A DNA stretch of 64,000 bases from an uncultured Methylobacillus sp. (GTDB lineage Bacteria; Pseudomonadota; Gammaproteobacteria; Burkholderiales; Methylophilaceae): contig CAMLDO010000003.1 of the NCBI GenBank assembly GCA_946478865.1, positions 124,001 to 188,000 of the forward strand. The letters are read 5' to 3'. The first letter of the stretch is position 1, and the number at the start of each line of letters is the position of its first letter. Shown piece after piece: positions 26,180 to 34,201 of this stretch. The position numbers were made by a program, and so were the translations under genes. The notes beneath the pieces are model-generated. The model ran no database searches, had not been told where the DNA came from, and saw only the letters and a list, made by a program, of their open reading frames with translations.

Positions 26180-26860
26180 ATGCATCGATTGTTATTGCTG
26201 GCCCTGTTGTTCGTCGCACAGGTTGCGTTTGCCGCGCCGCAACAGATCAAGGCGGTCTATCAGGCTACACGTAACGGCCAGCCTTTTGCGACCGTGACCG
26301 AAACCTATACCCGCGATGGCGGCAAATACAAGCTGGAAAGCCTGACCGAGGGTATAGGCGTTTATGCGTTGTTCGGCAAACGCCGCCTCTATAGCGAAGG
26401 CGAGGTGACCGAGGAAGGCCTGCGCCCCGCCCATTTCGAGCAGCAGCAGGGCGAGGCACGCAAGAATGTTTCCGCGGATTTCGATTGGGCCGCGAACCAG
26501 CTCACGCTGAAGTACAAGGGCAAGACCAGTAACGCCAAGCTGGAGTCCGGTACGCAGGATATCCTCAGCTACGCCTACCAGTTCATGTTCAAGCCGCCGC
26601 ACGGTGATGAAGTGGTTTTGCCGGTGACCACCGGCCGCAAGATGCGGGTGTATCGCTACCGTATTGCCGAGCAGGAAACGCCGGTTGAGACCGAGGCCGG
26701 CAAGTACAGTGCCGTGCATCTCGTCGATGCCGAGCCGGACGAGGACCAGAAGGAAATCTGGCTGGGCGCCGAGGCGCACCATATTCCGGTGCGTATCACG
26801 ATGAAGGACGAAAACGGCGCGAAGATCGAGCAGACATTGACCAGTCTGCATGTGGAATAA
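26180..26860 (+). CDS. DUF3108 periplasmic protein (copy 1)
   Basis: A 226-residue exported protein. The signal peptide (MHRLLLLALLFVAQVAFA) is followed directly by a DUF3108 domain: AVYQATRNGQPFATVTETYT, GVYALFGKRRLYSEGEV and LSYAYQFMFKPP, ending with WLGAEAHHIPVRITMKDE. The domain is a beta-rich lipid-carrier-like barrel in predicted models of the family, and its role is unproven. AGGAGG precedes the ATG. The next gene overlaps it by 11 bases and carries a second DUF3108 domain, so the two are a tandem, translationally coupled pair. Confidence 0.85.
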   Translation: MHRLLLLALLFVAQVAFAAPQQIKAVYQATRNGQPFATVTETYTRDGGKYKLESLTEGIGVYALFGKRRLYSEGEVTEEGLRPAHFEQQQGEARKNVSADFDWAANQLTLKYKGKTSNAKLESGTQDILSYAYQFMFKPPHGDEVVLPVTTGRKMRVYRYRIAEQETPVETEAGKYSAVHLVDAEPDEDQKEIWLGAEAHHIPVRITMKDENGAKIEQTLTSLHVE

Positions 26861-27899
26861 ACGATTCAACAAGCCTTTGCTTTGGGCGCTGGCGCTCTCG
26901 GTCGCCGCACATATGCTGCTGATCGCGCGCTATTCCGGGTGGAGTTTGCCCGAAAGCGAGGAAGACCGCATCGTGGTCGAGCTGACACCGCGCACGCAGC
27001 CCCCTGCGGTCTCTGCTGAAAGCAAGTTGCCTCCCGCTGCCGTGCGCCCTCGAAAGCCATTGCCAAAGCCGGTAGCGCCGCGCCCGGAACCTGAGCTTCC
27101 AGCGCAGTCGGCGCCTGTGGAGCTGCCACCAGTCATGGCGGAGTCGGAGCCGCAAGCGATTACGCCCGAACCGGTCGCCGAAGCGGTTATTCCCGAAGCG
27201 CCAGCACCGCCTGCGGTCGCCGTGCCTGTCGAGGAAGAAACCGTGGTGCAGGAAGAGCCGCTTGCCCAGCCACCGCATCACGTTGCCATCGACTTCAATA
27301 TCCTGCGCAAGGGGGGCGTGGTCGGCACCGAGCGCCATGTCTACGATTATGGCGAGCGCGGCTATTCGTTGACCAGCGTGGCGAAACCCAGGGGTCTGTA
27401 TGCCCTGGCGCTCTCCGAGCTGGTGCAGAAAAGCGAGGGGCAGGTGACGCCGCAGGGCCTGAAGCCGGAACGCTTCAGCTATCAGTACGGCTCGAACCCG
27501 GACAAGGCGCAGAAAGCGGTATTCGATTGGCAGCAGGGCACGCTTGCAATGCAATCAGGCTCGCGCAAGCAGGAGGTGCCGCTTAGCGAGGGTGCGCAGG
27601 ATCTCATGAGCTTCATGTACCAGTTCATGTTCGTGCCGCCGCTGCAGGAAATGCAGCTCGCGATCACCAACGGCAAGCGCTTTCGCACCTACGACTATGC
27701 TTTCGAGGGCGAAGAAATGATCGAAACGCCGCTGGGCAAGGTCAGCAGTCTGCACATCGCGCGTAGCAGCGATGATGGAGAAGAAAAAACGGAACTGTGG
27801 CTTGCCGCAGATTATCATTACCTCCCTTTGAAATTCCGCAAGACGGAAAAGGACGGCACAGTGCTGGAGCGCATCGCGACACACGTGCAGATGGAATAG
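26850..27899 (+). CDS. DUF3108 protein with TonB-like proline-rich stalk (copy 2)
   Basis: A 349-residue protein in three parts. An N-terminal signal anchor (LLWALALSVAAHMLLIARY, TonB-like with an SVAAH motif) is followed by a Pro/Glu/Ala-rich stalk at about 45-140, and then a DUF3108 domain at about 145-349 (GLYALALSELVQKSEGQV, LMSFMYQFMFVPPLQE, WLAADYHYLPLKFRKTEKD). The anchor plus stalk looks like TonB but there is no TonB C-terminal domain. The domain matches copy 1 along its length. A role in moving a substrate across the periplasm is inference. The gene for the RNA methyltransferase starts 2 bases later. Confidence 0.8.
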   Translation: MWNKRFNKPLLWALALSVAAHMLLIARYSGWSLPESEEDRIVVELTPRTQPPAVSAESKLPPAAVRPRKPLPKPVAPRPEPELPAQSAPVELPPVMAESEPQAITPEPVAEAVIPEAPAPPAVAVPVEEETVVQEEPLAQPPHHVAIDFNILRKGGVVGTERHVYDYGERGYSLTSVAKPRGLYALALSELVQKSEGQVTPQGLKPERFSYQYGSNPDKAQKAVFDWQQGTLAMQSGSRKQEVPLSEGAQDLMSFMYQFMFVPPLQEMQLAITNGKRFRTYDYAFEGEEMIETPLGKVSSLHIARSSDDGEEKTELWLAADYHYLPLKFRKTEKDGTVLERIATHVQME

Positions 27900-27901
27900 A
27901 C

Positions 27902-29164
27902 ATGACACAACAACTCAACGAACCTTTATTGCGCCAGGCCGCAATGGCGCTGGCCACGGTGCTCGCGCCCCATGGGCCGGCGGACGCCAAGCTCAGCGCT
28001 TTCTTCCGCGAGAATCCCAAGTTGGGTGTGAAGGACCGCGCCTTCATCGCTGAATCGGTATACCAGGTGTTGCGCCGCAAGCGCCTGCTGGAATATCTGG
28101 CGGACGGCATCGATGCGCGCCGGCTGTTGCTGGCGGCGATGCTGCGCTTGCAGGGAATCAGCTTGCGTGACCTCGGGCCTTTGCTCAACAAGCAGCAAAC
28201 GGAATGGGCGCATGCGATCAAGGCCAAGTCCACCGAGAACCTTGCCCCGGCGATCCAGGCCGACCTGCCGGACTGGCTGTGGGAACGCTTGACGGAGCAA
28301 TACGGCGAACAGGAAGCGCTTACTCTCGCGCGCAGCCTGCATGTGGCCGCACCCTTGGATATTCGCGTCAATACGATAAAGGCGACGCGCGAGGAAGTGC
28401 TGGAGCAGTTCGCACGCGACCGTATCGAAGCTGCTCCCACGCCTTATGCGCCCAATGGCCTGCGCATGCAGTCCAAGATAGCGCTCAACCGCCAGCCGAT
28501 GTTCATGGACGGCAAGATCGAGGTGCAGGACGAAGGCAGCCAGTTGCTGGCTCAGCTGGTCGCGCCGCGCCGCGGCGAAATGGTGGCCGACTTCTGCGCC
28601 GGCGCTGGCGGCAAGAGTCTCGCGCTCGGCGCCTTGATGCGCAACACCGGGCGTCTGTATGCATTCGATGTGTCTGAAAAGCGCCTGCACAACCTGGGGC
28701 AGCGCCTCAAGCGCTCCGGTCTTTCCAATCTGCACAGCCAGGTCATCGCCAACGAGCGCGATGCCAAGCTGAAGCGTCTGATCGGCAAGTTCGATCGTGT
28801 GCTGGTGGATGCACCTTGCAGCGGACTTGGCACCTTGCGCCGCAATCCCGACCTCAAGTGGCGCCAGACGCCGCAGGATGTGGATGAGTTGACCGGCAAG
28901 CAGGCTTCCATCCTGCAAAGCGCATCGCGACTGGTGAAACCGGGCGGCCGTCTGGTGTATGCCACCTGCAGCCTGTTGCGTGAGGAGAACGAGGCCATCG
29001 TCGAGGCGTTTCTTGCCGCGAATCCGGAATTCGAACTCGCGAACGCCAACGAAATCCTTGCCCAGCAGCAGGTGCCGCTCGATACCGGCGCTTACCTCAA
29101 GTTGTTGCCGCAGCAGCATGCCACGGACGGTTTCTTTGCCGCCGCGCTGACGCGCAAGAGCTGA
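27902..29164 (+). CDS. RsmB/NOP family RNA m5C methyltransferase
   Basis: A 420-residue SAM-dependent RNA methyltransferase. Residues 1-140 form a NusB-like RNA-binding helical region. The Rossmann domain has ADFCAGAGGKSLALG (SAM loop), and the two catalytic cysteine motifs are VLVDAPCSGLGTLRRNPD and VYATCSLLREENEAIVE, as in RsmB/NSUN enzymes that make 5-methylcytosine. The NusB-like half suggests rRNA, as with RsmB (16S C967), but the exact target is not certain. ATG 27902 lies 2 bases after the DUF3108 stop, so it shares that transcript. Confidence 0.9.
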   Translation: MTQQLNEPLLRQAAMALATVLAPHGPADAKLSAFFRENPKLGVKDRAFIAESVYQVLRRKRLLEYLADGIDARRLLLAAMLRLQGISLRDLGPLLNKQQTEWAHAIKAKSTENLAPAIQADLPDWLWERLTEQYGEQEALTLARSLHVAAPLDIRVNTIKATREEVLEQFARDRIEAAPTPYAPNGLRMQSKIALNRQPMFMDGKIEVQDEGSQLLAQLVAPRRGEMVADFCAGAGGKSLALGALMRNTGRLYAFDVSEKRLHNLGQRLKRSGLSNLHSQVIANERDAKLKRLIGKFDRVLVDAPCSGLGTLRRNPDLKWRQTPQDVDELTGKQASILQSASRLVKPGGRLVYATCSLLREENEAIVEAFLAANPEFELANANEILAQQQVPLDTGAYLKLLPQQHATDGFFAAALTRKS

Positions 29165-29169
29165 CTTTA

Positions 29170-29205
29170 GAGCGTCAGGCAGCCTGAAACGGTTGCTTGA
29201 CGCTC
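29170..29205 (+). terminator. Long hairpin after the RNA methyltransferase gene
   Basis: GAGCGTCAGGCAGCC (29170-29184) pairs with GGTTGCTTGACGCTC (29191-29205); two of the 15 pairs are G-T. The T-run after it is poor (CAATACATTTG). It begins 5 bases past the stop and probably ends the DUF3108-methyltransferase transcript. Confidence 0.6.
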
Positions 29206-29326
29206 CAATACATTTGTATGAATATACAGCTCGCCGTTCGCTGCGAAGCGAGCGGATTCCCCGATTACCCTTGATTGCCCGCTAGTCCGGGCTCACGAAC
29301 ACTCATTAAGATACAAGCGGAAAAAC

Positions 29327-30004
29327 ATGCAGACACAATTGGATATCTTCGTCGCCTCGCTCAATGAATTCTGGATGCAGATCGCGACCTTCGTGCCCAA
29401 GCTTCTGGCCGTGATCGTGATTCTGTTCCTAGGCTGGGTAGTCGCCAAGCTGGCTCGGGCGGGCATCCTGCGCCTGCTGCGCTTTGCGCATTTCGACAGC
29501 ATCGCGCAAAAGTCCGGCCTTGAGGCTTTCCTGCAACAGGGAGACGTGCAACTGACACTGTCCGGCATCATCAGCGAAATCGTCTACTGGCTAGTGATCC
29601 TCATGTTCGTCATCACCGGCGCCAATATGCTCGGCCTGAGCGAAGTGTCCGGCATCCTGGTCGACCTCGCCGGTTATTTGCCGCACATCATCATCGCGAT
29701 CCTGGTACTGATTTTCGGTACATTGCTGGCGCGCTTCATCAACCGCCTCGTGTTCGCCTGGTTGCACAGTATCAAGTTCCAGGGCGCGCTGTTGGTCAGC
29801 ACCTCGGCGGAATATCTGGTGCAGGTGTTCGTGCTGTTCGTGGCGCTGGAACAGCTCAACATCGGCACGCAATTACTGACGGCCCTGTTCGTGATCGTCG
29901 TAGGGGCCGTGTTCCTCGCGCTCGCCATCGCCTTTGGTCTGGGCGGCAAGGAATGGGCTGCCAAGGTGATCCAGGACATGCAGGAAAACGTCAAGAAGAA
30001 ATAA
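29327..30004 (+). CDS. MscS-family-like transmembrane protein lacking the channel's soluble domain
   Basis: A 225-residue membrane protein with about four to five helices: LLAVIVILFLGWVVAKLAR, EIVYWLVILMFVITGANML, HIIIAILVLIFGTLLARF, YLVQVFVLFVALEQLNIG and TALFVIVVGAVFLALAIAFG. GWVVAKLARAGILRLLRF and the final AFGLGGKEWAAKVIQDM match the conserved TM_helix repeats of mechanosensitive-channel-like proteins. It ends just after the pore-lining helix and so lacks the MscS beta and C-terminal domains. Whether it forms a channel is unknown. The MarR gene starts 4 bases later. Confidence 0.78.
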   Translation: MQTQLDIFVASLNEFWMQIATFVPKLLAVIVILFLGWVVAKLARAGILRLLRFAHFDSIAQKSGLEAFLQQGDVQLTLSGIISEIVYWLVILMFVITGANMLGLSEVSGILVDLAGYLPHIIIAILVLIFGTLLARFINRLVFAWLHSIKFQGALLVSTSAEYLVQVFVLFVALEQLNIGTQLLTALFVIVVGAVFLALAIAFGLGGKEWAAKVIQDMQENVKKK

Positions 30005-30007
30005 CCG

Positions 30008-30517
30008 GTGAAATCCACGCAAACTCATTCACAGCAGGGACCGGTAGCTACCGGTCCCTCCGATCCGGCTGCTGTTCTCAAGCTGTTCCGGGTTATCTTC
30101 CAGTCGGTCAATCGCCACTCGCATGAGGTCGAGCGCAAGGCGGGTATCGGCGGTGCCCAACTGTGGGCACTCGCCGAAATCTCGGGCAGGCCGCGTATTA
30201 CCGTGACCGAACTTGCCAAGGCGATGTCCATTCACCAGTCCACGGCGAGCAACCTGCTGGATAAGCTCGTGAGCCAGAATTACGTTGCGCGCGATCGCAG
30301 CGACGAGGACAGGCGCGTGGTGTTGCTGACGCTGACCCCGCGCGGCGAGGAAATTCTGCACAAGGCGCCGCTGCCATATCGCGGCGTGTTGAGCGATGCG
30401 CTACTGAAGATGAACGAGGCCGAGTTGGAAGCCTTGCAGCAAAGCCTGGAAACCCTGATCGCCCAGCTCGAATTCAAGCAGCTCAAGGGCGCTTACGAGC
30501 CGCTCGGCAGAATCTGA
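30008..30517 (+). CDS. MarR family transcriptional regulator
   Basis: A 169-residue MarR-type winged-helix regulator, starting at a GTG. The DNA-reading region is ITVTELAKAMSIHQSTASNLLDKLV, followed by the wing NYVARDRSDEDRRVVLLTLTPRGEE, the canonical MarR segment. The flanking helices form the dimer. It lies 3 bases after the MscS-like gene and 11 bases before the symporter gene on the same strand, so it may regulate this small operon, perhaps in response to an organic acid; that is inference. Confidence 0.88.
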   Translation: MKSTQTHSQQGPVATGPSDPAAVLKLFRVIFQSVNRHSHEVERKAGIGGAQLWALAEISGRPRITVTELAKAMSIHQSTASNLLDKLVSQNYVARDRSDEDRRVVLLTLTPRGEEILHKAPLPYRGVLSDALLKMNEAELEALQQSLETLIAQLEFKQLKGAYEPLGRI

Positions 30518-30528
30518 ATATTTCCCGC

Positions 30529-31770
30529 ATGAAACTGCCTTCGCTCAATACCCAGATTCTGCTGGGAGCGCTATTGGGCGTGGCGGGCGGCTTGGCGCTT
30601 TCACAGCTCGGTAAGGACGCACAATTCACCCGCAACGCTCTTTATGTTGCCGGCCTTGTCGGCACACTATTCATCGATCTGCTCAAGATGGTGCTCATTC
30701 CGCTGGTGTTCACGTCGATTGTGGTCGGAGTCGCCAATCTTCGTGCTCATCAGCAAATGCATCGCGTTTGGGTGACGACCCTAGGTTTCTTCATAGTCTC
30801 GATGGCCATTGCCATTCTACTGGGCCTTGGGGCAGCTAATCTGTTCCGGCCGGGAGAAGGACTGCATCTCGGCATGTTCGAGAATGCGGTACAAGGATTC
30901 GAGGCAAAGCAGATGCCGCTGCCGGAGTTTTTTGCTCAGTTCCTGCATGGTCTGTTCATGAATCCGGTAACGGCGCTCGCCAACGGCAATGTATTGGCCG
31001 TCGTGATATTCGCCTTGATTCTCGGTATCGCGCTGGTTCTCGGTGGAGAGCGATTCGCGACTACCCATAAGGTATTGAGCGAACTGCTCGACCTTTCCCT
31101 CATGATCGTCAACTGGATCATGCGATTGGCCCCTCTGGGCATCCTCGCGCTGCTGCTCAAGCTGGTGGCGACGCAGGATGTGACGTTGCTGGCGACGCTC
31201 GCCAAATTTGTCGTGGTGGTTATTGGAACCACACTATTCCACGGACTGGTGATGCTGCCTTTATTGCTTTACCTGGTGACCGGCGTGACGCCGATACAGT
31301 TTTTCCGAGGTGCGCGCGAAGCGCTGATTACCGCTTTTGCCACCAGCTCCAGTTCGGCCACCTTGCCGGTTTCATTGCGCTGCGCTCAGGAAAATCTGCA
31401 TGTGAAGCGCGATATCGCTTCCTTTGTGATTCCGCTAGGGGCAACTGTGAACATGGACGGGACGGCCTTGTACGAGGCCGCTGCCGCCCTGTTTGTTGCC
31501 AATCTGGTGGGCATCGAGCTCAACGGCTTGCAGCAACTGGTCGTGTTCTTTACGGCGATGATTGCAGCGATGGGCGCGCCGGGAATTCCGAGCGCGGGTA
31601 TGGTGACCATGGTGATGGTGCTGCAATCTGTGGGGTTACCTGCGGAAGCGATTGCCATCCTGCTCCCGATCGACCGCTTGCTGGATGCTGTCCGTACCAT
31701 GGTCAATGTACAGGACGACATGATCGGCAGTCTGGTCGTGCAGAAATTGACCGCAGGTAAATCAGACTAG
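30529..31770 (+). CDS. Dicarboxylate/amino acid:cation symporter (DAACS)
   Basis: A 413-residue DAACS transporter with eight helices and two re-entrant hairpins. The serine-rich tip is TAFATSSSSATLPVSLRCAQ, the cation- and substrate-binding segment is PLGATVNMDGTALYEAAAAL, and the second hairpin has MGAPGIPSAGMVTMVMVL, all typical of GltP/DctA. It imports aspartate, glutamate or C4-dicarboxylates with Na+ or H+; sequence does not decide which. It follows the MarR gene on the same strand and its last 4 bases overlap the end of the opposite gene. Confidence 0.93.
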   Translation: MKLPSLNTQILLGALLGVAGGLALSQLGKDAQFTRNALYVAGLVGTLFIDLLKMVLIPLVFTSIVVGVANLRAHQQMHRVWVTTLGFFIVSMAIAILLGLGAANLFRPGEGLHLGMFENAVQGFEAKQMPLPEFFAQFLHGLFMNPVTALANGNVLAVVIFALILGIALVLGGERFATTHKVLSELLDLSLMIVNWIMRLAPLGILALLLKLVATQDVTLLATLAKFVVVVIGTTLFHGLVMLPLLLYLVTGVTPIQFFRGAREALITAFATSSSSATLPVSLRCAQENLHVKRDIASFVIPLGATVNMDGTALYEAAAALFVANLVGIELNGLQQLVVFFTAMIAAMGAPGIPSAGMVTMVMVLQSVGLPAEAIAILLPIDRLLDAVRTMVNVQDDMIGSLVVQKLTAGKSD

Positions 31771-32213
31771 GATTTGCGGGTTTGCAGCCGCTCGCGCAAG
31801 GTCGAGGCAATTTCGACCCGCAGGCGTTCGGCGATGTTCTGCTGCATGCGTGCGGCTTCTTCGGCCACGATGATATCCAGATTTTCCAGCATGAGCGGCA
31901 TCAGCGCATCAATTACGGCTTCCGCCAGTTCGCTGCTTTCGTCCGCTGCTTTCTGCGCGATTTCCCCGTCGTAGATTTCCGTCAAAACCGGGATTTCAGT
32001 CGGCTCTTCCAGAATGACAAACGGCGTACTGCTGGCATCGCCTTGTTCAGCGGCAGAAGTGTCGGCGGATGAGGATGCTGTGGCGTCCGGAAGAGTGTTG
32101 GGCGCGGCGACAGGTGGTGCGGGTACCTCGGCAGACTGGCCGCGCTTCATGAGCGCATCCAGGCGGTTTAGCACCTGTTCGAACTGCTCGCTGTTATCCG
32201 GTCGGTCGTTCAC
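31767..32213 (-). CDS. Conserved hypothetical protein, DUF2486-like
   Basis: A 148-residue acidic protein of unknown function. A flexible Ser/Ala/Pro-rich segment (about 28-60) is followed by EIPVLTEIYDGE, the IPVLTE motif of betaproteobacterial DUF2486 proteins, then a charged helical C-terminus (EEAARMQQNIAERLRVEI). There is no signal peptide or membrane helix. It starts 2 bases after holC and is the last gene of the pepA-holC transcript, the place where valS often stands in related genomes. Its 3' end overlaps the symporter gene by 4 bases. Confidence 0.7.
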   Translation of the reverse strand: MNDRPDNSEQFEQVLNRLDALMKRGQSAEVPAPPVAAPNTLPDATASSSADTSAAEQGDASSTPFVILEEPTEIPVLTEIYDGEIAQKAADESSELAEAVIDALMPLMLENLDIIVAEEAARMQQNIAERLRVEIASTLRERLQTRKS

Positions 32214-32215
32214 TC

Positions 32216-32635
32216 TTACGCTGCCACATCATGTGATTTGATTTCATAGCCGCGGTCGCGATAGAAGCGGAATCGCGTACGGGCTGCGCTACGATCGTCT
32301 TCCTCGCGACCGACTATTTCGATGAGCCCCTTGAAGCGGCTGAAGAACGGCGGGTGTTCCGGGGTAAGGTTGATAAGTACGTCGTCGTGCAGCAGGTTCT
32401 GCCCTTGCCAGTCGATGATGATGGGCGTTTCAGCGCTCAAGGCATGATCGCTGCGGCAATGGGGTAGGAAGCCGGTAGGCGGAAGTGACCACAGGATCGA
32501 CTCCAGTCGCGCTGCCTCTTGCATGCCGGAGGTGTAGATGTACAGGTGGCGTTGCCGGCTTACGGCATGCTGCGCAAGTTCCGCCACGTGGCGGAACTTG
32601 TCCTCGACGTTGAAGTAGAAGTCGATGCGGGTCAT
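32216..32635 (-). CDS. holC: DNA polymerase III subunit chi
   Basis: A 139-residue chi subunit. It links the clamp loader (through psi) to SSB on the lagging strand. The family pattern is visible: MTRIDFYFNVEDKFRHVAEL, RHLYIYTSGMQEAARLESIL with SLPPTGFLPH, and an IIIDWQGQN strand before FKGLIEIVGREEDDRSAAR. It begins 7 bases after pepA ends and 2 bases before the DUF2486-like gene, giving the usual pepA-holC order. The ssb gene in this window encodes the acidic tail that chi would bind. Confidence 0.93.
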   Translation of the reverse strand: MTRIDFYFNVEDKFRHVAELAQHAVSRQRHLYIYTSGMQEAARLESILWSLPPTGFLPHCRSDHALSAETPIIIDWQGQNLLHDDVLINLTPEHPPFFSRFKGLIEIVGREEDDRSAARTRFRFYRDRGYEIKSHDVAA

Positions 32636-32642
32636 CGTCCGC

Positions 32643-34136
32643 TTAACGGTGGCCGTTACGCTGCATGAGGAAGTGCGTCAGCAGCGGCACCGGACGGCCG
32701 GTCGCGCCCTTGTCCTTGCCGGACTTCCAGGCGGTACCTGCGATATCCAGGTGCGCCCATTCGAAGTTCTTGGCAAAGCGGGACAGGAAGCAGGCGGCGG
32801 TCACGCTGCCGGCGGCACGGCCACCGATATTGGCCATGTCGGCGAAATTGCTCTTGAGTTGCTCCTGATAGTCATCCCACAGCGGCATCGGCCATACGCG
32901 GTCGAAGGTTTCCTCGCCGGCATGGTGCAGATCCTTGGTCAGGTTCTCGGAGTTGCCGAACAGGCCGCTCGCATGGTGGCCGAGTGCGATTACGCAAGCG
33001 CCGGTCAGGGTGGCGATATCCACCACGGCTTCGGGTTCGAAGCGCTCGGTGTAGGTCAGCGCATCGCACAGGATGAGGCGGCCTTCGGCGTCGGTGTTGA
33101 GAATTTCGATGGTCTGGCCAGACATGCTGGTGACGATGTCGCCTGGCTTGTTGGCGTCGCCGTCCGGCAGGTTTTCGCAGGTCGGGATGACGCCGACGAC
33201 ATTGATGGGCAGATTCATCTCGGCAATCGCCTTGAAAGTGCCGAGTACGCTCGCCGCGCCGCACATGTCGTACTTCATTTCGTCCATCTCGGCGGCCGGC
33301 TTGATGGAAATACCGCCCGCGTCGAAAGTGATGCCCTTGCCGACCAGCGCCAACGGCTTCTTGCCTGCTTCGCCCTTGCTGTAGTGCATGACGATCAGTT
33401 TCGGCGGCTGGCGACTGCCCTTGGCGACGCTGAGGAAGGAGCCCATGCCGAGTTTTTCCATGTCGGCTTTTTCCAGCACCTCGACCTTGAAGCCGTACTG
33501 CTTGCCCATGTCCACCGCCTGATTGGCGAGGAAAGTCGGCGTGCAGATGTTGCCCGGAAGGTTGCCGAGATCCTTGGTCACCCTGATGCCGGCTGCAATG
33601 GCCAGGCCGCGCTGCAGGGCGGTATCGCCCTTTTTGAGGTCGTTGCGTTGCGGCACATTGATGATGAGCTTGTCGACGCCGCGGCGTTCTTCTTCCTTCT
33701 TGCATTGCGGATGCGCGAACCGATAGATGGCATCCTGGGTCACTTCGATCATCTGCTCGATTTTCCAGCCGATGTCGCGCTTCTTGATGGGCAGTTCGGC
33801 AAGGAAGGTAGCAACGTCGGAGGCGCCGTGATTATTCAGGGCCTTGATGGAGGCGGCCACGGCACGGCGATATTCGCGTTCGCGGAATTCGCGTTCCTTC
33901 CCGAGGCCGATCAGCAGCACGCGGTCGCACAGCGTACCCGGAACATTGTGCAGCAACAGGCTGCTGCCCAGTTTGCCCTCCATGTCGCCGCGGCGCATGA
34001 TGCTGCCCAGATAGCCGTCGGAAGCGCGGTCGATGGCAGCGGCGGCAGCGGAAAGTTTGCGCGATTCATAGACGCCAACGATGACGCAGGCGTTACGCTG
34101 TTTCTCCGGATTGCCGTTTTTTATGCTAAATTCCAT
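32643..34136 (-). CDS. pepA: Leucyl aminopeptidase (cytosol aminopeptidase)
   Basis: A 497-residue M17 aminopeptidase, a hexameric two-metal exopeptidase of the cytosol. The C-terminal catalytic domain shows VGKGITFDAGGISIKPA (metal Lys/Asp), DMCGAASVLGTF, the hallmark NTDAEGRLILCDAL and the catalytic Arg within it. The N-terminal domain is more variable, as usual; in E. coli PepA it also binds DNA. ATG 34136 (MEFSIKNG) is the family start; the upstream in-frame ATGs at 34154 and 34184 are less likely. It is divergent from lptF and followed by holC. Confidence 0.96.
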   Translation of the reverse strand: MEFSIKNGNPEKQRNACVIVGVYESRKLSAAAAAIDRASDGYLGSIMRRGDMEGKLGSSLLLHNVPGTLCDRVLLIGLGKEREFREREYRRAVAASIKALNNHGASDVATFLAELPIKKRDIGWKIEQMIEVTQDAIYRFAHPQCKKEEERRGVDKLIINVPQRNDLKKGDTALQRGLAIAAGIRVTKDLGNLPGNICTPTFLANQAVDMGKQYGFKVEVLEKADMEKLGMGSFLSVAKGSRQPPKLIVMHYSKGEAGKKPLALVGKGITFDAGGISIKPAAEMDEMKYDMCGAASVLGTFKAIAEMNLPINVVGVIPTCENLPDGDANKPGDIVTSMSGQTIEILNTDAEGRLILCDALTYTERFEPEAVVDIATLTGACVIALGHHASGLFGNSENLTKDLHHAGEETFDRVWPMPLWDDYQEQLKSNFADMANIGGRAAGSVTAACFLSRFAKNFEWAHLDIAGTAWKSGKDKGATGRPVPLLTHFLMQRNGHR

Positions 34137-34201
34137 TGCTGAAGCCCTTTCCATAAGATTTATCCGATTATCCAACGTTTCCACGCGATTTCAAACCCGG
34201 G

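Noticed and set aside
27902..29164. Calling the RNA methyltransferase rsmB outright
   Set aside because: The motifs fit RsmB/NOP enzymes, but the usual fmt/trk neighbours of rsmB are missing and more than one paralogue is common, so I left the gene unnamed.
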